From positions 21,790,363-21,854,362 of the forward strand of contig NC_052135.2 in NCBI RefSeq assembly GCF_016086655.4: a stretch of DNA of 64,000 nucleotides, in the 5' to 3' direction. This stretch comes from Lepeophtheirus salmonis (Eukaryota > Arthropoda > Copepoda > Siphonostomatoida > Caligidae). The position numbers and the translations under genes were made by a program. The notes below the pieces were generated by a model. That model made no database searches and had not been told where the DNA came from. It saw only the letters and a list, made by a program, of their open reading frames with translations. Below, in pieces: positions 1-12,939 of this stretch; within the stretch, counting starts at the first letter, position 1; every line of letters begins with the position of its first letter.

Positions 1-1394
1 TGTATGGCACATGTTTGAGAAGTTGAGTCATGTTTGAAGTAAGTAACTCAAACAAAAGAAAAGGAAAAAGAAAGCTTATATATAAGCAATACATATAAGA
101 AAATAAAAACCGGAAAATAATATATATTCCTACAGATAACGGTGCTCTTTAATTTGAAGTAAATTAAATCCAAACTAAGAATTTAACATATGAAAAAAAC
201 AAGAATCTTTACTTAAAATAAATGTTCAAACCTTCATTGTCATGAATAAGCAAATCTCAATATAAAGAAAGTACAGTAAAAAAAATGATGAAGTAATTAT
301 TGTCCAACTATAATGCCTTATTACAAGGAATTTCATTTTTGAAGATGGTATTCAGTATGATATAAGTGAACTAAGACTATTGTTAACATCAGCTACTTGT
401 TTTATGATTTCGGTAGCGAAAATGAATTACTGCTCTATAGAGAAGAACTTTTAACATTTCAATTTACAGTAGTTCAGAGAAAATATAAAATATTATAACT
501 ATAAGTAAATGCATACATATTTATTTTATTTTTTAGTTTACCAAAAGTAGGCAGGAGTGCTTTTCTTGGAGATAAATGTTGTTACTACGATAATCTATTA
601 AAAATGAACAAAAAATAAAAAAGAGCAGAAGTATTCTGCGTTTTGTCTTTTCAAATCTGTAAACTATATTCATTCTCCACAAAAATCCCATCCCTAATAA
701 TTACTAAATCATTATTAATACTGTCCCCGTAAAATCAATCGTACCTGCAACTTCAACAAACAAAAAATATATTACCAGTAAAGGCAGGTACCCTGCGGGT
801 AATTACTTGTTGGCGGGTAAAATTTAAAAAAGTTTTCGGCTCCTTATGTATTGCAGTGTACCCGTTTTTAGCAGACTAGGTATTTGTCTTATATTTATCA
901 CTACAATAGAGAGCAGTAGTTGAGTATATCGCTCTTTTTGTTTAAGAAATTATGTTCAAGAGTGATGAACGAGCAAAAGAAGTAGTTCATAGTTTTTTGT
1001 AATGCCTTGAAAATTCAGCAAGAAATGCTTAGAATAACGTCACATATTGTGATAAATTTTGTCTTTCTGCACTCTCATTCATCACCCACAGGGTCACCGT
1101 AACCCATCTAAAAGTGGGGACAGTTTAATGCAAATGACGTCATTACACATATTTTCATTATTATTGTCTTTCCTATGGAGAGACGTAAATTGCCCTTTCA
1201 CTGTTGTGGCATCTATGTTTATTACTACAAATGAGTAAAACTTTGATAAAAATAACAGCTTTAATATATTATTTGGAATCAAAGTTGGTGCTACTGTTCT
1301 TTTCTCATTCTACAATTATTATAAATAATATTATTTTTTTAAATAATAAAACAATAGTAAATTATTTTCCTTGCTACAATCTTATTTCAAATCT
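1..1394. other. Intergenic, no gene seen
   Basis: AT-rich sequence with only short chance ORFs. A somewhat GC-richer patch lies at 780-870. No transposon protein similarity was recognised. Confidence 0.4.
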
Positions 1395-1530
1395 TGTAGG
1401 TCCTCTTTATACCAGTAATATATTTTAAAGGCAGCTGATGTCAACAGGAATTTAAATTCAGTAGTAACATAAGTCTGGATTTTGTATTTTTTTGCGTTTC
1501 ATGAAATGTCCATCCCTACTGGTCAGTAAC
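1395..1530 (+). repeat. Interspersed repeat family R3, copy 1
   Basis: Shares an ordered run of blocks (AATTCAGTA..ACATAAGT, then GAAATGTCCATCCCTAC) with copies near 22655, 32310, 35110 and 52100. It is degenerate, non-coding, and in the same orientation in all five places. Confidence 0.4.
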
Positions 1531-1950
1531 AGTATTAGTGCATTATTCATCCCTTTTTTAAGTCTTTTTTTTTTGTAACTAAACCCATTTACTTAAAATT
1601 TATAAATATTAAAATACCCAGTTCTGCGTGAATCTGAAGTTCAATTATCTGTGTCTACCTGGTTCAAAAATAACTATGGTTTATATATTCACCTATTTCT
1701 AGCGGCATTTACCCAAGTAATAAGATGTAGGCTAAAAGACAATTAAAAAAAAAAATAATATCGAAGATAACTCCCAAAAAATCCTGAGTGTTTTCATGAA
1801 CACACTCACACGGAACTACTTCATACTTACATCAATTTATATGAGTTCTGTTCTCAAGAATGGAAAAAATAATAATAGGAAAAAATATTAAAATTATGTG
1901 ATAACTAATGAGCCAGCGAGTATCTAGAGCGTTCACTAACAAAAACAGCT
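1531..1950. other. Intergenic, no gene seen
   Basis: AT-rich. A 3' tail resembling other repeat copies (ending TTCTCAAGAATGGAA) lies at about 1790-1865. Nothing else was recognised. Confidence 0.35.
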
Positions 1951-2250
1951 TTCCTGTATACATACTTGATGCTACATGCAAAACACCTTCGATATTTCAT
2001 TATTACGACTATATTGTTATTTGTTAGATAAAAAATATGAACATTATTTATAGTGTTCCCTGTATACATGCTCTTTACTACATGCAAAATGCCTGAAAGA
2101 TTACATTAGTTTAACTAGATTGTTATGTCGTATATCAAAAATATGAATATGACAGACATCAGGGAGCATTATATACAGTACATTCTGTATACACGGACAA
2201 TGCTACAACCAAAACGTCTACAAGATCTACATTGACTACGTTCAAATACC
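1951..2250 (+). repeat. Degenerate tandem repeat, about 2.5 copies of a 105-127 bp unit
   Basis: Units start at 1951, 2056 and 2183. Each begins TTC(C)CTGTATACA, followed by a GCTACATGCAAAA-like block. The first two also share AAAAATATGAA near their ends. The third is truncated. Confidence 0.55.
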
Positions 2251-3179
2251 TTAGATCCAAAATGGCCTCATTTGGTTCAAAGATTTGTAGCGAACAAGCT
2301 CCATCGCCAAATATTGTCTTCCTTCCTTCGTTTTTCTTTATTAATTAAATCCCTTTAATTATTAAGACGGGAGGATTTTAAAGTACTGTATATATAAAAA
2401 ATAATTACTATAAAAGGTCGAGTATAAATCAATTTAAGAACAGACATAAATACATTATCAAACTTTTTACATATCATACATTGGTTTATTTTACTCGTCC
2501 TCACACATACTACAGATTCATACATACGTACATGCATAAATATAAACTATGCTTCATCAATATAGATGTACTATGTAAGCTCTTTCGTCCGGTCAAATTA
2601 AAAGCCTAACTCACTGATGAATAAACATTCAATATATTATTGTTCTTAACTATACTTTTATTTTTCATGTGTTAAAAAAAAATTCTTTCATAGCTTACTG
2701 ATAAAAACGAACAATTCTTTCTTTTTAAATGTGTATAAAATGATCAGAGAGAAATTTCTAAAGTATCTTTTATGTTTCTTCTTATAAAAAATAAAGAAAC
2801 TAAACATTGTTTAAAAAAATAAAGATTAAAGCCCTAAAAATGAATATAGGAAATAAAAAGAAAGTTATCGTTTGCATAGTAATCAAGTTTTAAAATAAGT
2901 AATACTTTTGACACAATGTTTCTGTAACATTAATTGATTGTTGTTAGAAGCTGGTAGCCTATAAAGATGTAAAAATAGTCAAATTTTCGTGAGCATACAT
3001 CTAAAAACAAACAATAAACGGGTAATCTGGAAGAAACGAGTTAAGATATTTTGATTTTCCTGATATGTTATCAATATTATTCAATGTATAATTTTTTTAA
3101 ATATGCATATCCAAGGATTTTTTTCCCAATATGTATTTTTTAAGTGATCCCATTCCTTTATGAGGTAAAAGGAAGATCA
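2251..3179. other. Intergenic, no gene seen
   Basis: AT-rich sequence with A and T runs and no recognised feature. Confidence 0.35.
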
Positions 3180-3990
3180 AGGCCATCAAAGGAAGATACT
3201 TCATCTGTCTCAAGGGATGTTCGAAATCTGATTCCCTCTTTTGAGCTGGGACAAGCTAAGAAGGGGATATCGATTCTTGGAGAGGACATATAAGAGAGGC
3301 TTATGCTAACCCTAAAACCCGCTTTTTGAAGCTCAATAAGACTAGATAGGGGGTTGAATTATTTCTCTATAAGTGATTGGCGTTTCTAAAACAGCTATAC
3401 AAAATACTACATTTTCTAAATTTATTAAAAATCAAAAAAGTTATGGAAAAAAAAGAAATCGTTGAAAATTTTAATTTGGTTTATTTCAGGTGCAAAAAAA
3501 TGAACTTCCAATGGAATATGGGATTAGTAAATGGAATAAAGTTTGTAAAAAATTGTCTGGAGATTCGTTTGCATAAAAATTTGACAAATAGCAATTGATG
3601 TTTAACTGAAACCTCTGTCATTTTCTTAATATTTTTTCTATTTTTTTCATATTTTCTCTCTCTCTTTTTTTTACATTTTTTCATCACACGTTAATTTTCA
3701 GTTTTTTAAAGAAAAATGCCACAAGAAAATGCTTTATGAGCACAAAAATGATGCCACAACATTTACATGGTGTATTTTTTATTCCCAGAACATTTTATTA
3801 CATAATTTTTGCAAACTTTGCAAAAATGAACCAGATACCGAGTGTTATTTTTTCGACAACAATATTTCCCTCTCCTTCCTAGTTTACTATATTTGTCGAT
3901 TTTCACTTTTTTTTTTAATTTTTTTTTTTTTTGTCTTTCTGCTGGTCTCTACGATGGAATAATCTTTTATAAATGTACTTTTCATTGTAT
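3180..3990 (+). mobile_element. Helitron-family fragment, non-coding 5' part
   Basis: Collinear with the 5' part of the Helitron-like element at 43744. Shared blocks include GCTAAGA, ACATATAAGAGAGGCTTATGCTA, AATCAAAAAAGTTA, GATTCGTTTGCATA, CAGAACATTTTATTACATAA and AAAATGAACCAG. The 5' terminus and helicase part are not visible here, so this is a partial copy. It is 5'-degraded and interrupted by poly-T expansions. Confidence 0.5.
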
Positions 3991-4369
3991 TGAATCATAT
4001 TATTTCAATACACATTTAAGAAGCGAATAATAGGTCGAAGCCAATATAATTTACGAATGCAATATTGATGAAATAAAATAAAAATTCTAATATATAAAAA
4101 CATTTTCATACCATGTCATCCCATTGATAAGAAATATTTCGTTGATCTGTTGTTGTGAGCGTTACATTTTAGTACAAGACACCAATAATCTATAACTGTA
4201 TCTTTTTACCCATAATTTAATGTTTAATAAGGTATTAATCCTTGATAAATAAAGAATAAGATAATTGTGATAACTATAGTTTAATTAATAGTGAAACAAA
4301 ATCACTGATATATACGAAACCAAATAAAATATTTGCATGTGCTTATGAGGTTTTTTACAGAGTTATAAT
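3991..4369. other. Intergenic, no gene seen
   Basis: AT-rich with short chance ORFs only. Confidence 0.35.
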
Positions 4370-4510
4370 TGTAAGTCCTTGTTGTACATATAATAGAATT
4401 GAGGATTGACATTTGAGTAATTCTTGCCTCTGTCTTTATTTTTGCCCCGGCCCCTCGTTACAGCTGCTTGTAGCTGATCTAATGAAATGTTATTACAGTT
4501 AGTTTTTAAT
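4370..4510 (-). repeat. Interspersed repeat family R1, minus copy
   Basis: Matches the reverse complement of the R1 unit: GAATTGAGGATTGACATT, then AGCTGCTTGTAGCTGATCTAATGAAAT. See the copies at 26193, 33030 and 54329 for the plus orientation. Confidence 0.5.
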
Positions 4511-6464
4511 CTCTGGTAAAAAAAAATGTATATATACTTTAGTTTATTCAACCAAGAGTCACCAATCAAGTAAAATTTATGAATCTTTAGTTTCATTTTT
4601 TCCAATCAACTCTATAGTTTTTTTGAGTGTTTTTTTTTGTTTGTTTTGTTTTTTATTATTTACCTTAAAATAAGACATTTGATTCATCATTGAAACATAT
4701 AGATACATTTAAAGAATTAATTAATTTTTTTATTCACGTCGTAATTTTTATTGTATCCTACAAACACTTTCCTCCAAAAGAACGAGAAAAAAGGGCTCAA
4801 AATCAGTTTGTAGTTAGACAATTCTTCCTAACTATAGGATTATTATTCAATCCTTGTTGGAATTGTTCGACCATAAAAATATATCATTTTAATACAGCCA
4901 ATCTACATTCGAAACAATGATTAGGATATTAGAAGCACCAACAGCTGATAACAATATACACTTATATTTTTATGTCTCCGAGGTAACAACGTGCACAGTC
5001 TTTTAACATTAAAGATTCAGAAAAAAAATACAAACTAATAATTTGCCTTGGAATATAAGTAGAAATAGGATTTATGTAACAGACCGAGTAGAAGGCGAGA
5101 ACGAGACATATGGTAATTCTGAAATAAGACCAATCATAATATCGGCGGCCTTCTATATGATTTTAGTGGGATAAAATGAATTACTGGCAATAAGGGGAGA
5201 ATTCTTATTTTAGAAGAAGAGGTTTACACACCCACGACTTATGTATTAAATAATGAATAAAAAGAAGAACGAACAAAGAGATCCACTCTTTTTTCTTTTT
5301 TTAATCGCTATACTTAGTTTTTTCTTTAGCCATATCCCTTCTTTAAATATAAGTAGGATCCTAGAAATGCCCTCACTGAAGCCAGCCTGTATTCGTCTGC
5401 GTGTAATTTTCCTTTTTGGCATTACCTGATCCTACCAAGGTAGAAAATAGATTTTTTGGCAAAATATCAATTGTACCAGCAAAACGAGCTAATTATGTAT
5501 TTTTCTGGTCAATAACTGCACAATATTCAGATAGTTGATTTTCCTTATTGTCAAATTTATTATATAGCTATAAAGTCCCCAAAAAAAGCTTTAGATATAA
5601 CTTTGTAAAGAGCGCGAGGAAAAGGCTGCAGCAAGAAATATGGCACTATTCAATTCAGACTTGTGTTTTCCATTCCTTACATAAATAATCTAAATTTCCT
5701 GACTCTAAATTTTTTTTCGGGTTGTCACTCCCCCCTTTAGTCATGGCTTGAGTAGTATAAAACTAGTTTCATTGATATTAATTCTGAAAATCAAACCCAA
5801 TCCTTGATTTTACCAAGTTACGATATACAAGGTCTCATAATATACTGTAATATACTAATTTGAATCGTTAAAAACTTTTGAAATATTGATTATTTTTCTA
5901 AAGTAATTGTATTATACAAAATGCTTCATTTTGAAGAATATATAATATTTCAAAAGTATTTAATGAATTTTTATCCCGATTGATTTTGACTTTCCATTTA
6001 TTTTTAGTTGTAAAAAAAACGCAAATCACACCAATAGACGTCTAACCTTTTTATTCGTCAAAAAAAAAAAAAAAATGCAAACGTTGTGGAAATGTGTGGT
6101 AGCATAATAAAAAATAATTAGAGAGTCGAATGAGATTTTAATTCGAAATTTAACAAAATTCCTATTTTTTTTTCTTTTTCAGAGTAATATGTAACCAATA
6201 AGTATATTAGCGTTCGTGGAATTTGTTATGCATAAGTAGTAGATACTACTTATTTCATAAGTATGAGAGAAATATTTTTCAATTAGATGCATAGCTCATG
6301 CATAACTAAAATAAATAATCAAATAAATAGAAATCCATACCAATTTACAATGAAATGAATGTTTTATGATGTATTTTGTTTATGTCTAAGCACCTAGTCA
6401 AAAAAAAAAAAGACAACAAGGACTAAAAAATTACAAAATGGCTGTAAGACACCTTCCAAGACAG
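4511..6464. other. Intergenic, no gene seen
   Basis: AT-rich. It contains poly-A 6061-6074 and several short chance ORFs. No protein similarity was recognised. Confidence 0.35.
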
Positions 6465-6700
6465 AATTTTCTTCGGTTTGGCCTTAAGTGATTTTCTAGA
6501 GCGATTTGGACTGATACTTGGGTCCAGATGTGATCTCAGATCGTAGACTGAAATTTAATTGTTTTCAAATTGTGAACTGATTTTTGTTGGATATTAATCT
6601 ATGGACTGATTTTCCCTCCTATCTTTACTAATGAGTTGTACTGTGGTATCATCATGACCATAGATCTGGCAAACCATATTTTAACTTCACTCTGGACATC
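6465..6700 (-). repeat. Interspersed repeat family R2 (MITE-like), copy 1
   Basis: Same order of blocks as the copy at 47645: CGATTTGGACTGATA, GTAGACTGAAATTTAAT, TTTTCAAATTGTGAACTGATTTTT, TCTATGGACTGATTTTC, GAGTTGTAC. Strand is arbitrary and relative to the copy at 14228. Confidence 0.55.
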
Positions 6701-6839
6701 GTTATCTGCCTCCAGTGTAGAATGTCCTTCCTTTCTCCTTTTCTTTGAATTAAAAATATTACGTCCTTTGTGACGGATCTAGGAAGATTTCCGTATAACT
6801 CCATTGATTTACCAAAATAGACTAAATAAGGAACAATCT

Positions 6840-8230
6840 CATCTTTTAACAGATAATAATTTGTTTTTCCATCAGGACTGGGAGCTTACCCATCCTAGAC
6901 AGAATTTTTTTTTGAAAAAACGATGATATTTTAGTCAAAACCTTACTATTATAAATTATATTTTTAACATTTAAAGGAGTTATTGTTTCATTTAATTTAT
7001 GTTTCCTAATTTTTGGACTAAGATGATTTTCTGGTGCAATTTTACTTTGAGTGTTGTCTTCTATCATATCAAAGATTCGATAGGAATTAACCTTATTGGA
7101 TGTGAAAGTTTGCCAAAATAGAGTTCTATTTTTTAAAATTTCCTTTATCTTCTAGTAAAAAACCTTCAGCTGTTTCGTTATGATTTCTGAAAAACCTATT
7201 GGAAAAATTGAGAATGCAATTTTGTACAGCTGTGGTGGGGTAACTTTTTTTAGTGTTTCCCAAAAGAACTTGCAATAGAATTAATTTACCCAAAACAAGT
7301 GGCATGATATTTATTTCATTTAACCCTAGGCATTAAAAGTCCCATTATCCCAAAAAATTCTAAATTACCCTATTTGAGGTAATTTACCCCTGTTTCCCTA
7401 CAACGGCTTTAGAGTATTAGCTGCCATCTCCGTAGTAAAGGATGTATAAAATTTCCCTTCCAACCTACCTTGCAATAGTTGCTTATATTTATCCTCCATC
7501 AAAATCCATTTTAGGATCTTGAATGTACGTGATAAAGAGACATTTCTAAACTCAAGTTCTAATTGAAATATGGTCTAAAAATATTTGAGAACATGACATG
7601 AGAAAAACCAATACTAATATGCAGTTCTTTTTTTAGTTCTAAACAACCATAAAGTGAGATCCAGGACAAATTTATGATTTCCTTGAAGAAGGAAATCTGA
7701 ATGGAAATTTTTTACAAACAGAACGCCTTAACGTAAAATAATCATTATTTTTAAATAGAAAAAAAATAATTCAAGATAGAAATTGGGAAAAGGATGTCCG
7801 TCAAACAATTTGGACCATTTATCTTATGATTGGAAAGTGTCACTCCTTGAAAAAAATGTTGCTTCATATTTTACTTGGAAAAAAGGGACATACTTTTGAA
7901 ATAATGAAAATGGCTATTTTTTAAAATTTAGAAATTTTACTTTTAAAATATATGGAGACAGATTTAAAAAAAGGCATTTATTTGTTTCCCCTCTTATTGG
8001 GCAAATGGAATTATAACTACTTGGTATAAGGAGGGAGGTATGGGAATATTGTATAAATCATGATTTGAAAAACCCCTCAAAAGAGAATATCATAGCAAAA
8101 ATAAAGTATTTCTTGCTCGCGGATACATTATAATTTTTACAATAAGGAGGCGTCCATATTAATAAAGCAAAGCTTCTTGGTCTATTTTGGATTACTCATT
8201 TTTGAGTTTGCACTTAATATCTTAGAACTG
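6840..8230. other. Possible heavily decayed coding remnant (uncertain)
   Basis: The + strand at 7690-8230 can be read with few stops after frame changes (e.g. WEKDVRQTIWTIYLMIGK, LLHILLGKKGHTFEIMK), while 6846-7067 is open on the minus strand. The style suggests a decayed retroelement ORF, but I cannot name a domain. AT-rich chance open frames are the alternative. Confidence 0.2.
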
Positions 8231-8249
8231 TGTGGCTAATTGATCTAAA

Positions 8250-8430
8250 TATTAATAATGTGTGTTGCTACAGCTCAGTCTCTCACAAAAAAAGAAAATG
8301 TGCCTATATTATTATATATCGATATTATTCAAGCAAAGTTTTTACATTGCTTGTTTTTCATTGACGCCTAATAACTCCAAGCAATGCAAAGTGCTCCCAC
8401 TTCAAATTTATACATTTATTTTACCAACAT
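8250..8430 (+). repeat. Small dispersed repeat
   Basis: Shares GTTGCTACAGCTCAGT-like and CCTAATAACTCCAAGCAATG blocks with 55590-55780 and, more weakly, 58200-58330. The 70-aa open frame here overlaps the repeat and is probably not a gene. Confidence 0.35.
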
Positions 8431-8599
8431 ACGGGGATGGCTCCTTGAAATCTGAACACTCATTAACTCGATAATTTATGAGGATTGAGTGATTAAAATT
8501 AATTTTATATTTCGAAATATTAAAGCATGAACAATTAGTTAAACGGAGAAAAAAAATAGAGCTCTCTAGCTTAAGTCCAGAAAATGATGCGTAAAGTTA

Positions 8600-9006
8600 A
8601 TCGACAAATATCGATTCACGCACTCCAAACAGTCTCTAAAACCTCCTTCTACACCGTTACCTAGTCCAATCGTTGGGGATGAAGAATGGTTGTGTCAAAA
8701 ATGCCAAAGTGGACCCGGAGGAGTTAATGAAAACATCCCAGGCCAATCTGCTCAAGTCCATGAGGGTACACCCAAGAGATATCGGGATTTCACACCTGGC
8801 TGTCCAGAGAGCTATAAAAAAAGTTGATGGATAGAGCCTTGTGAGGGTGAAAAAGGCACTTTTGACACCAGAAATGAAGGAACCCCATCTCCTCCGTTTC
8901 AAGGTTCTCTTAAATGAGTATTTTGAACTCTTTAGTGACACTTTTGAGCCCCTTACATGCCAACCCCCTCGACTGCACCATTTTTCCAAAAGTGTATTAA
9001 ATATCT
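8600..9006 (+). pseudogene. Tc1/mariner transposase remnant (N-terminal DNA-binding part)
   Basis: Reading from about 8696 gives AKVDPEELMKTSQANLLKSM, then RDIGISHLAVQRAIKKVDG, a stop, and SLVRVKKALLTPEMKEPHLL. This is the helix-turn-helix and linker part of a mariner-type transposase. It aligns with the minus-strand copy at 33739-34089 (KAKLDPKELKKTSQ...). There is an in-frame TAG and no DDE/D catalytic part, so it is dead. The 134-aa minus-strand open frame over the same bases is a shadow. Confidence 0.65.
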
Positions 9007-9149
9007 TGTAGTTTGTGAACAATAACAATTTTGAACAAAAAATAAGAAAAGGAGGAATCACAATTTAAATTTATTATTTTACCTCATATATTATATAGCT
9101 TTCAAAAAATATTGATATCATGAGAAATTGAAATACGATATCAATACAT

Positions 9150-9340
9150 AAAGTCTGGGAGTGATCTGCGGAAGACTTCACCCCGTAAGGTACAGAAGCT
9201 TTCTCCCCTTAGATTACTTAAGGAAGCTTAAAACATTGTGTGTGTTTTTGTCAGTTAACACCCCCTGCTGGGGCTGCCCTCCATACCCGCCTGAGTATAG
9301 CCTCCGGACGGTTTATTTGAACTATAAAGTACATAGACAA
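9150..9340. other. GC-richer segment of unknown origin
   Basis: The run from about 9240 to 9310 (CACCCCCTGCTGGGGCTGCC ... CCGCCTGAGTATAGCCTCCG) is markedly richer in G+C than its surroundings. No coding or RNA signature was recognised; it may be an LTR or SINE fragment. Confidence 0.3.
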
Positions 9341-10379
9341 AACTTGCATCAATCTATAGTACTGTGACATGACATCATAAAAACAACAAATACATAATAT
9401 GCTTTGCAGACAAGTATATATTGCGAAGAGATAGTCTAAAGTGACATTCTCCTTTTTTTTCACCTAAGATAAACTTACAAATATGACGAAATCAGGAGTG
9501 AGGTTTGGAGTATTTATAATGTAAAATTGTTCACTTAGACACTACAGCACGAATTTGGTAATATATTTAAATGAAATTGATATAAGTGTGACTTAGACAA
9601 TTGTTTCATGCCGCCAGGACACTGAAATAATTATTTTTTCTTAGAGTAGGAGATGAAGCAGCGTTCACTTAAAGGGGATGGGACTCAAGAATTTAAAACT
9701 GTGAGTTGAGTATGAAAAGTCTCTTTGTTGTTCATTGGGGCTTTGATTCGAATATGCGTTCTCTTTATGGAAGTCATCTGTTCTTATAGAAGTGATATAA
9801 GTATATGATGATTCCATTGAAGATTTGGAGTAATGGTCGTATTCTTGAGCATAAAGGCGATGACTCCTGAGGTGAGAAGTAACTAATAGAGACTTTGATG
9901 CTAAGGGACATCTGACTAATGAAAGATCCTGGCATTAAAGGAGATGAAATCCATCGAGTGAGACACAAAGAAGCGATATCCCTTGAATAAGTCAAACTTG
10001 AAGTTGAGGAGAAGATGAGAAGACGTATTCCAACTAACAAAGATATCCAAATGGGAAAATATGAATTCCTAGAAATGGAAGGATGATATAAATCCGAACA
10101 CTCTGTTGGAGAGATCTATTTCAATCATCGTAAATTGAATGCCTTGACACACAGGGCCAACTCATTTCTTATTTCACATTACGCATTAATCCCAATTTGA
10201 AATAATTCCATTGTCTCCCTCCCGCCATCTCCTCGCAGTCTTACGTTCATCCCAACTATAATTCTAGTAATATTGTTCAATACCTAAATATAGTATTATG
10301 ATACAATACAGGTATTGTTACAATTGTATTCAATTTTGTGGGATAAATTAAAATATGCAAGAATTTTAGCTATAGTTGA
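9341..10379. other. Intergenic, no gene seen
   Basis: 9630-10180 is purine-rich (GATGAAGA, GGAGATGAA) and less AT-biased than its neighbours. Open frames here are short and interrupted. Confidence 0.3.
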
Positions 10380-10640
10380 TAATCTTTATTTGATTTAAAA
10401 GACTTATATTGGTATCGATATGTCCTGTTTAACAATAAAATCATCAATTTCACATTCTTTTATTTTGCCTATCTATTTCAGCTACCTTAAGTGCAATTTG
10501 CGGCACACCCAAAGGATTGATAAGAATAATTTGTCAATATGTAATGGAAATGTAGCATAATCTGTCGAACAAAACTAATTGGGTAATCGACACTCAATTT
10601 GAATAACAGTAATTCTAGTTTGTTTTTGTATTGCATGGCC
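10380..10640 (+). repeat. Interspersed repeat, pair with 49020-49210
   Basis: Both copies carry TTAAGTGYAATTTGSGGCA followed by CACCCAAAGGATTGATAA or GACCCAAGGGGCTAATAA, then a similar AT-rich run. Non-coding. Confidence 0.45.
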
Positions 10641-12112
10641 AGATATGTTTGTTAAATAAACGTCTCAAATGCTTATTTGGGATTTTTAGACCACTATAAA
10701 TATATTTATTTGTTAATCATTAGTATCAGCAAATGATACTAATACAGCATTAATATTGCTATCATCACATACAAAATAAATACTACGTACAATAATTTCA
10801 GATAAAACAAAATTCCCATAGGAGGACATTTCAACAATAAGTTTTATTTTAATATGATCATTTAACCATGTTTCGGTGATAAATACTTCTATATATTTGA
10901 AGTCATTCAATTTATTTGTTAAAAAAATATAAATACTTTTTTTTGTTCAACATTCCTAGGTCGTCTGTACTTATAGTTATTTGAAATTCTAGTTTATTAA
11001 TACCATAACTAATACATTAATGTGTCAATTATTTCCCTCTTTAAAAAAAGTAAAGATATAGACACTTAAAAATGTTCCTTATGATACACAAATGTAATTG
11101 ACAAAGTTTCAAGAATGTGCTGCATTGTGATATAACTCACTAGTGGGAGAATCCAGCATTGCTTGGAGTTATTTAGCGTCCTTGAACTTTGCTTTAATAG
11201 TATGTATATGTACTCTCCTTTTCTTTTTTTAAATATGACGCGCTGAGCTTTAGCTACATACTCTCTTTGCTAAATCTCATCTTCAGTCACATTCATTATT
11301 TTTTATATATATATTCTTCTCTTTTTTTTTAATATGACAGAATTTGGCTATATAGGTATTTTTCTCCAAAAAAGAAATCATAAACATAAAAATATCACTT
11401 TTTTGTTTATCTAAGCAAAAAATAAACGTACACACAATTTTTATTATGGTATATCAGTCAAATCGTATGGATGTCCATCGCTACCGAAGAGAAAGATGGG
11501 CAGAATACTAAATTTCCTTTAAATTCTACTATCGATCTGATAAATACAAACTGAGTGCTCATAAAAACTTATGAAAAAAAATAATTTGTTAAATTAACTA
11601 AAAGCCGTTTAAACCAAATGATTTTTTTTCTTTCAAGAAATGTAAAATATCAACACTTTAGCAGTATGTTAATATAAATGGTTTAAGCTTTATCAATCAT
11701 ATTTTTTTTTCTTCCAATGGAACACTTTTACATCGGCATTTCTTTATGTTTTCACAAAAAGTGAAATATTTGCTACATTTTCAATTATGTATGAGAGTGT
11801 GATATTTAATTTTTTTCTTTTTCTTTTTTTATGAATCTGCCTGAAGTCCTATATTTTATGAAATTGTTAATATTGAGCTATTTACATAAAAGGATAAATA
11901 TGGCTTCTTTCAAAGAATAGTATAGGCTAAAAAAATGTCATAGGTCATTATATATATATATTTTTTTTCTTTGAAAAATATCATTTATTATTTCACCAAA
12001 GTTTAATTAATTACATCAACTGAATCTGTATTTGAGTTCATTTTTTCCAAGTATTTATATTCAAAGTCCAAGTTAAATAAAAACCCACGTTCAGAGTCCA
12101 GACTCAGATAGA

Positions 12113-12143
<31 letters not shown>

Positions 12144-12479
12144 TATAGAAAGATTTTTTCTTCTTTGAAAGAAAACAATCTTAAAAAGAAAACGAAAAAG
12201 GGAGGCCAGAAAAAACAACAACAACAACAACCTCACCTATAAACAATAATAAAAATAAAAAAATAACATCGGACTAATTTGTATAAAACATCTAATTAGA
12301 AATACAATCACAACACGCATGATAAAAAGGGAAATTCATTAAGAGCAGCGTAGGCTATATTTTTGTTAAGTTTAATGTTGTCATAATTGGACCTTGCAAT
12401 CATGTTTTGTAATGGACTTGGACCCAATTCTGAACCGAAGAGCCATGTCGTTGAATTTTTTCCTCTTGGGTGGGCCCTC
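10641..12479. other. Intergenic, no gene seen
   Basis: AT-rich. It contains an (AT)n microsatellite at about 12112-12131 followed by poly-T. No gene or transposon protein was recognised. Confidence 0.35.
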
Positions 12480-12870
12480 TCATTAGTTAGTGAGGGAGTC
12501 GTTTAGCCATTATAAACCATATTCCTTCTAAATATTCACAGTCACGAAATACATGGGTGAGCGTTTTATTTTTGTTGCAGTCTTTGCAAGGCTCTTTATA
12601 ACACACTCCAAAGGCGACCTGGTATCTCAGGTAGGACTGTTTAGGAGTGAGATATGGATCAAATAATGATCTCACATATTGTTTCTGGATCATTGTATCC
12701 TTTATTTTGCATTTTAAAGTGTTGCAGAGATCGTTTGGAGGCTGTCTTTTTTCTCAATCCCTCCTTAATTGCTTTATTATTAATATTTAGTGCTACTCTT
12801 ATATAAAGTGTTTTTTTGGTTGGCTTGAAGGCCCTTAGGAGGGAATTGTGTAGCATACACTGTGATATTT
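12480..12870 (-). pseudogene. Non-LTR retrotransposon ORF2 C-terminal remnant (zinc-knuckle region)
   Basis: Two overlapping minus-strand frames, 12856-12659 and 12693-12487, read on from each other after a frameshift. The second ends CKDCNKNKTLTHVFRDCEYL then EGIW, the C-x2-C...H...C pattern found downstream of reverse transcriptases in many non-LTR elements (zf-RVT type). The first frame (LRAFKPTKKTLYIRVALN) fits the preceding linker. No reverse transcriptase core is present, so this is a fragment. Confidence 0.6.
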
Positions 12871-12939
12871 TAATTGTTTATATATTCTTTTTGTTGGATA
12901 TTGCTTTTTATAAAGATAAACCTTCTATATATGTATGTA

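Noticed and set aside
8657..9061. 134-aa minus-strand open frame
   Set aside because: It lies antisense to a clear transposase reading on the + strand and shows no family features of its own.
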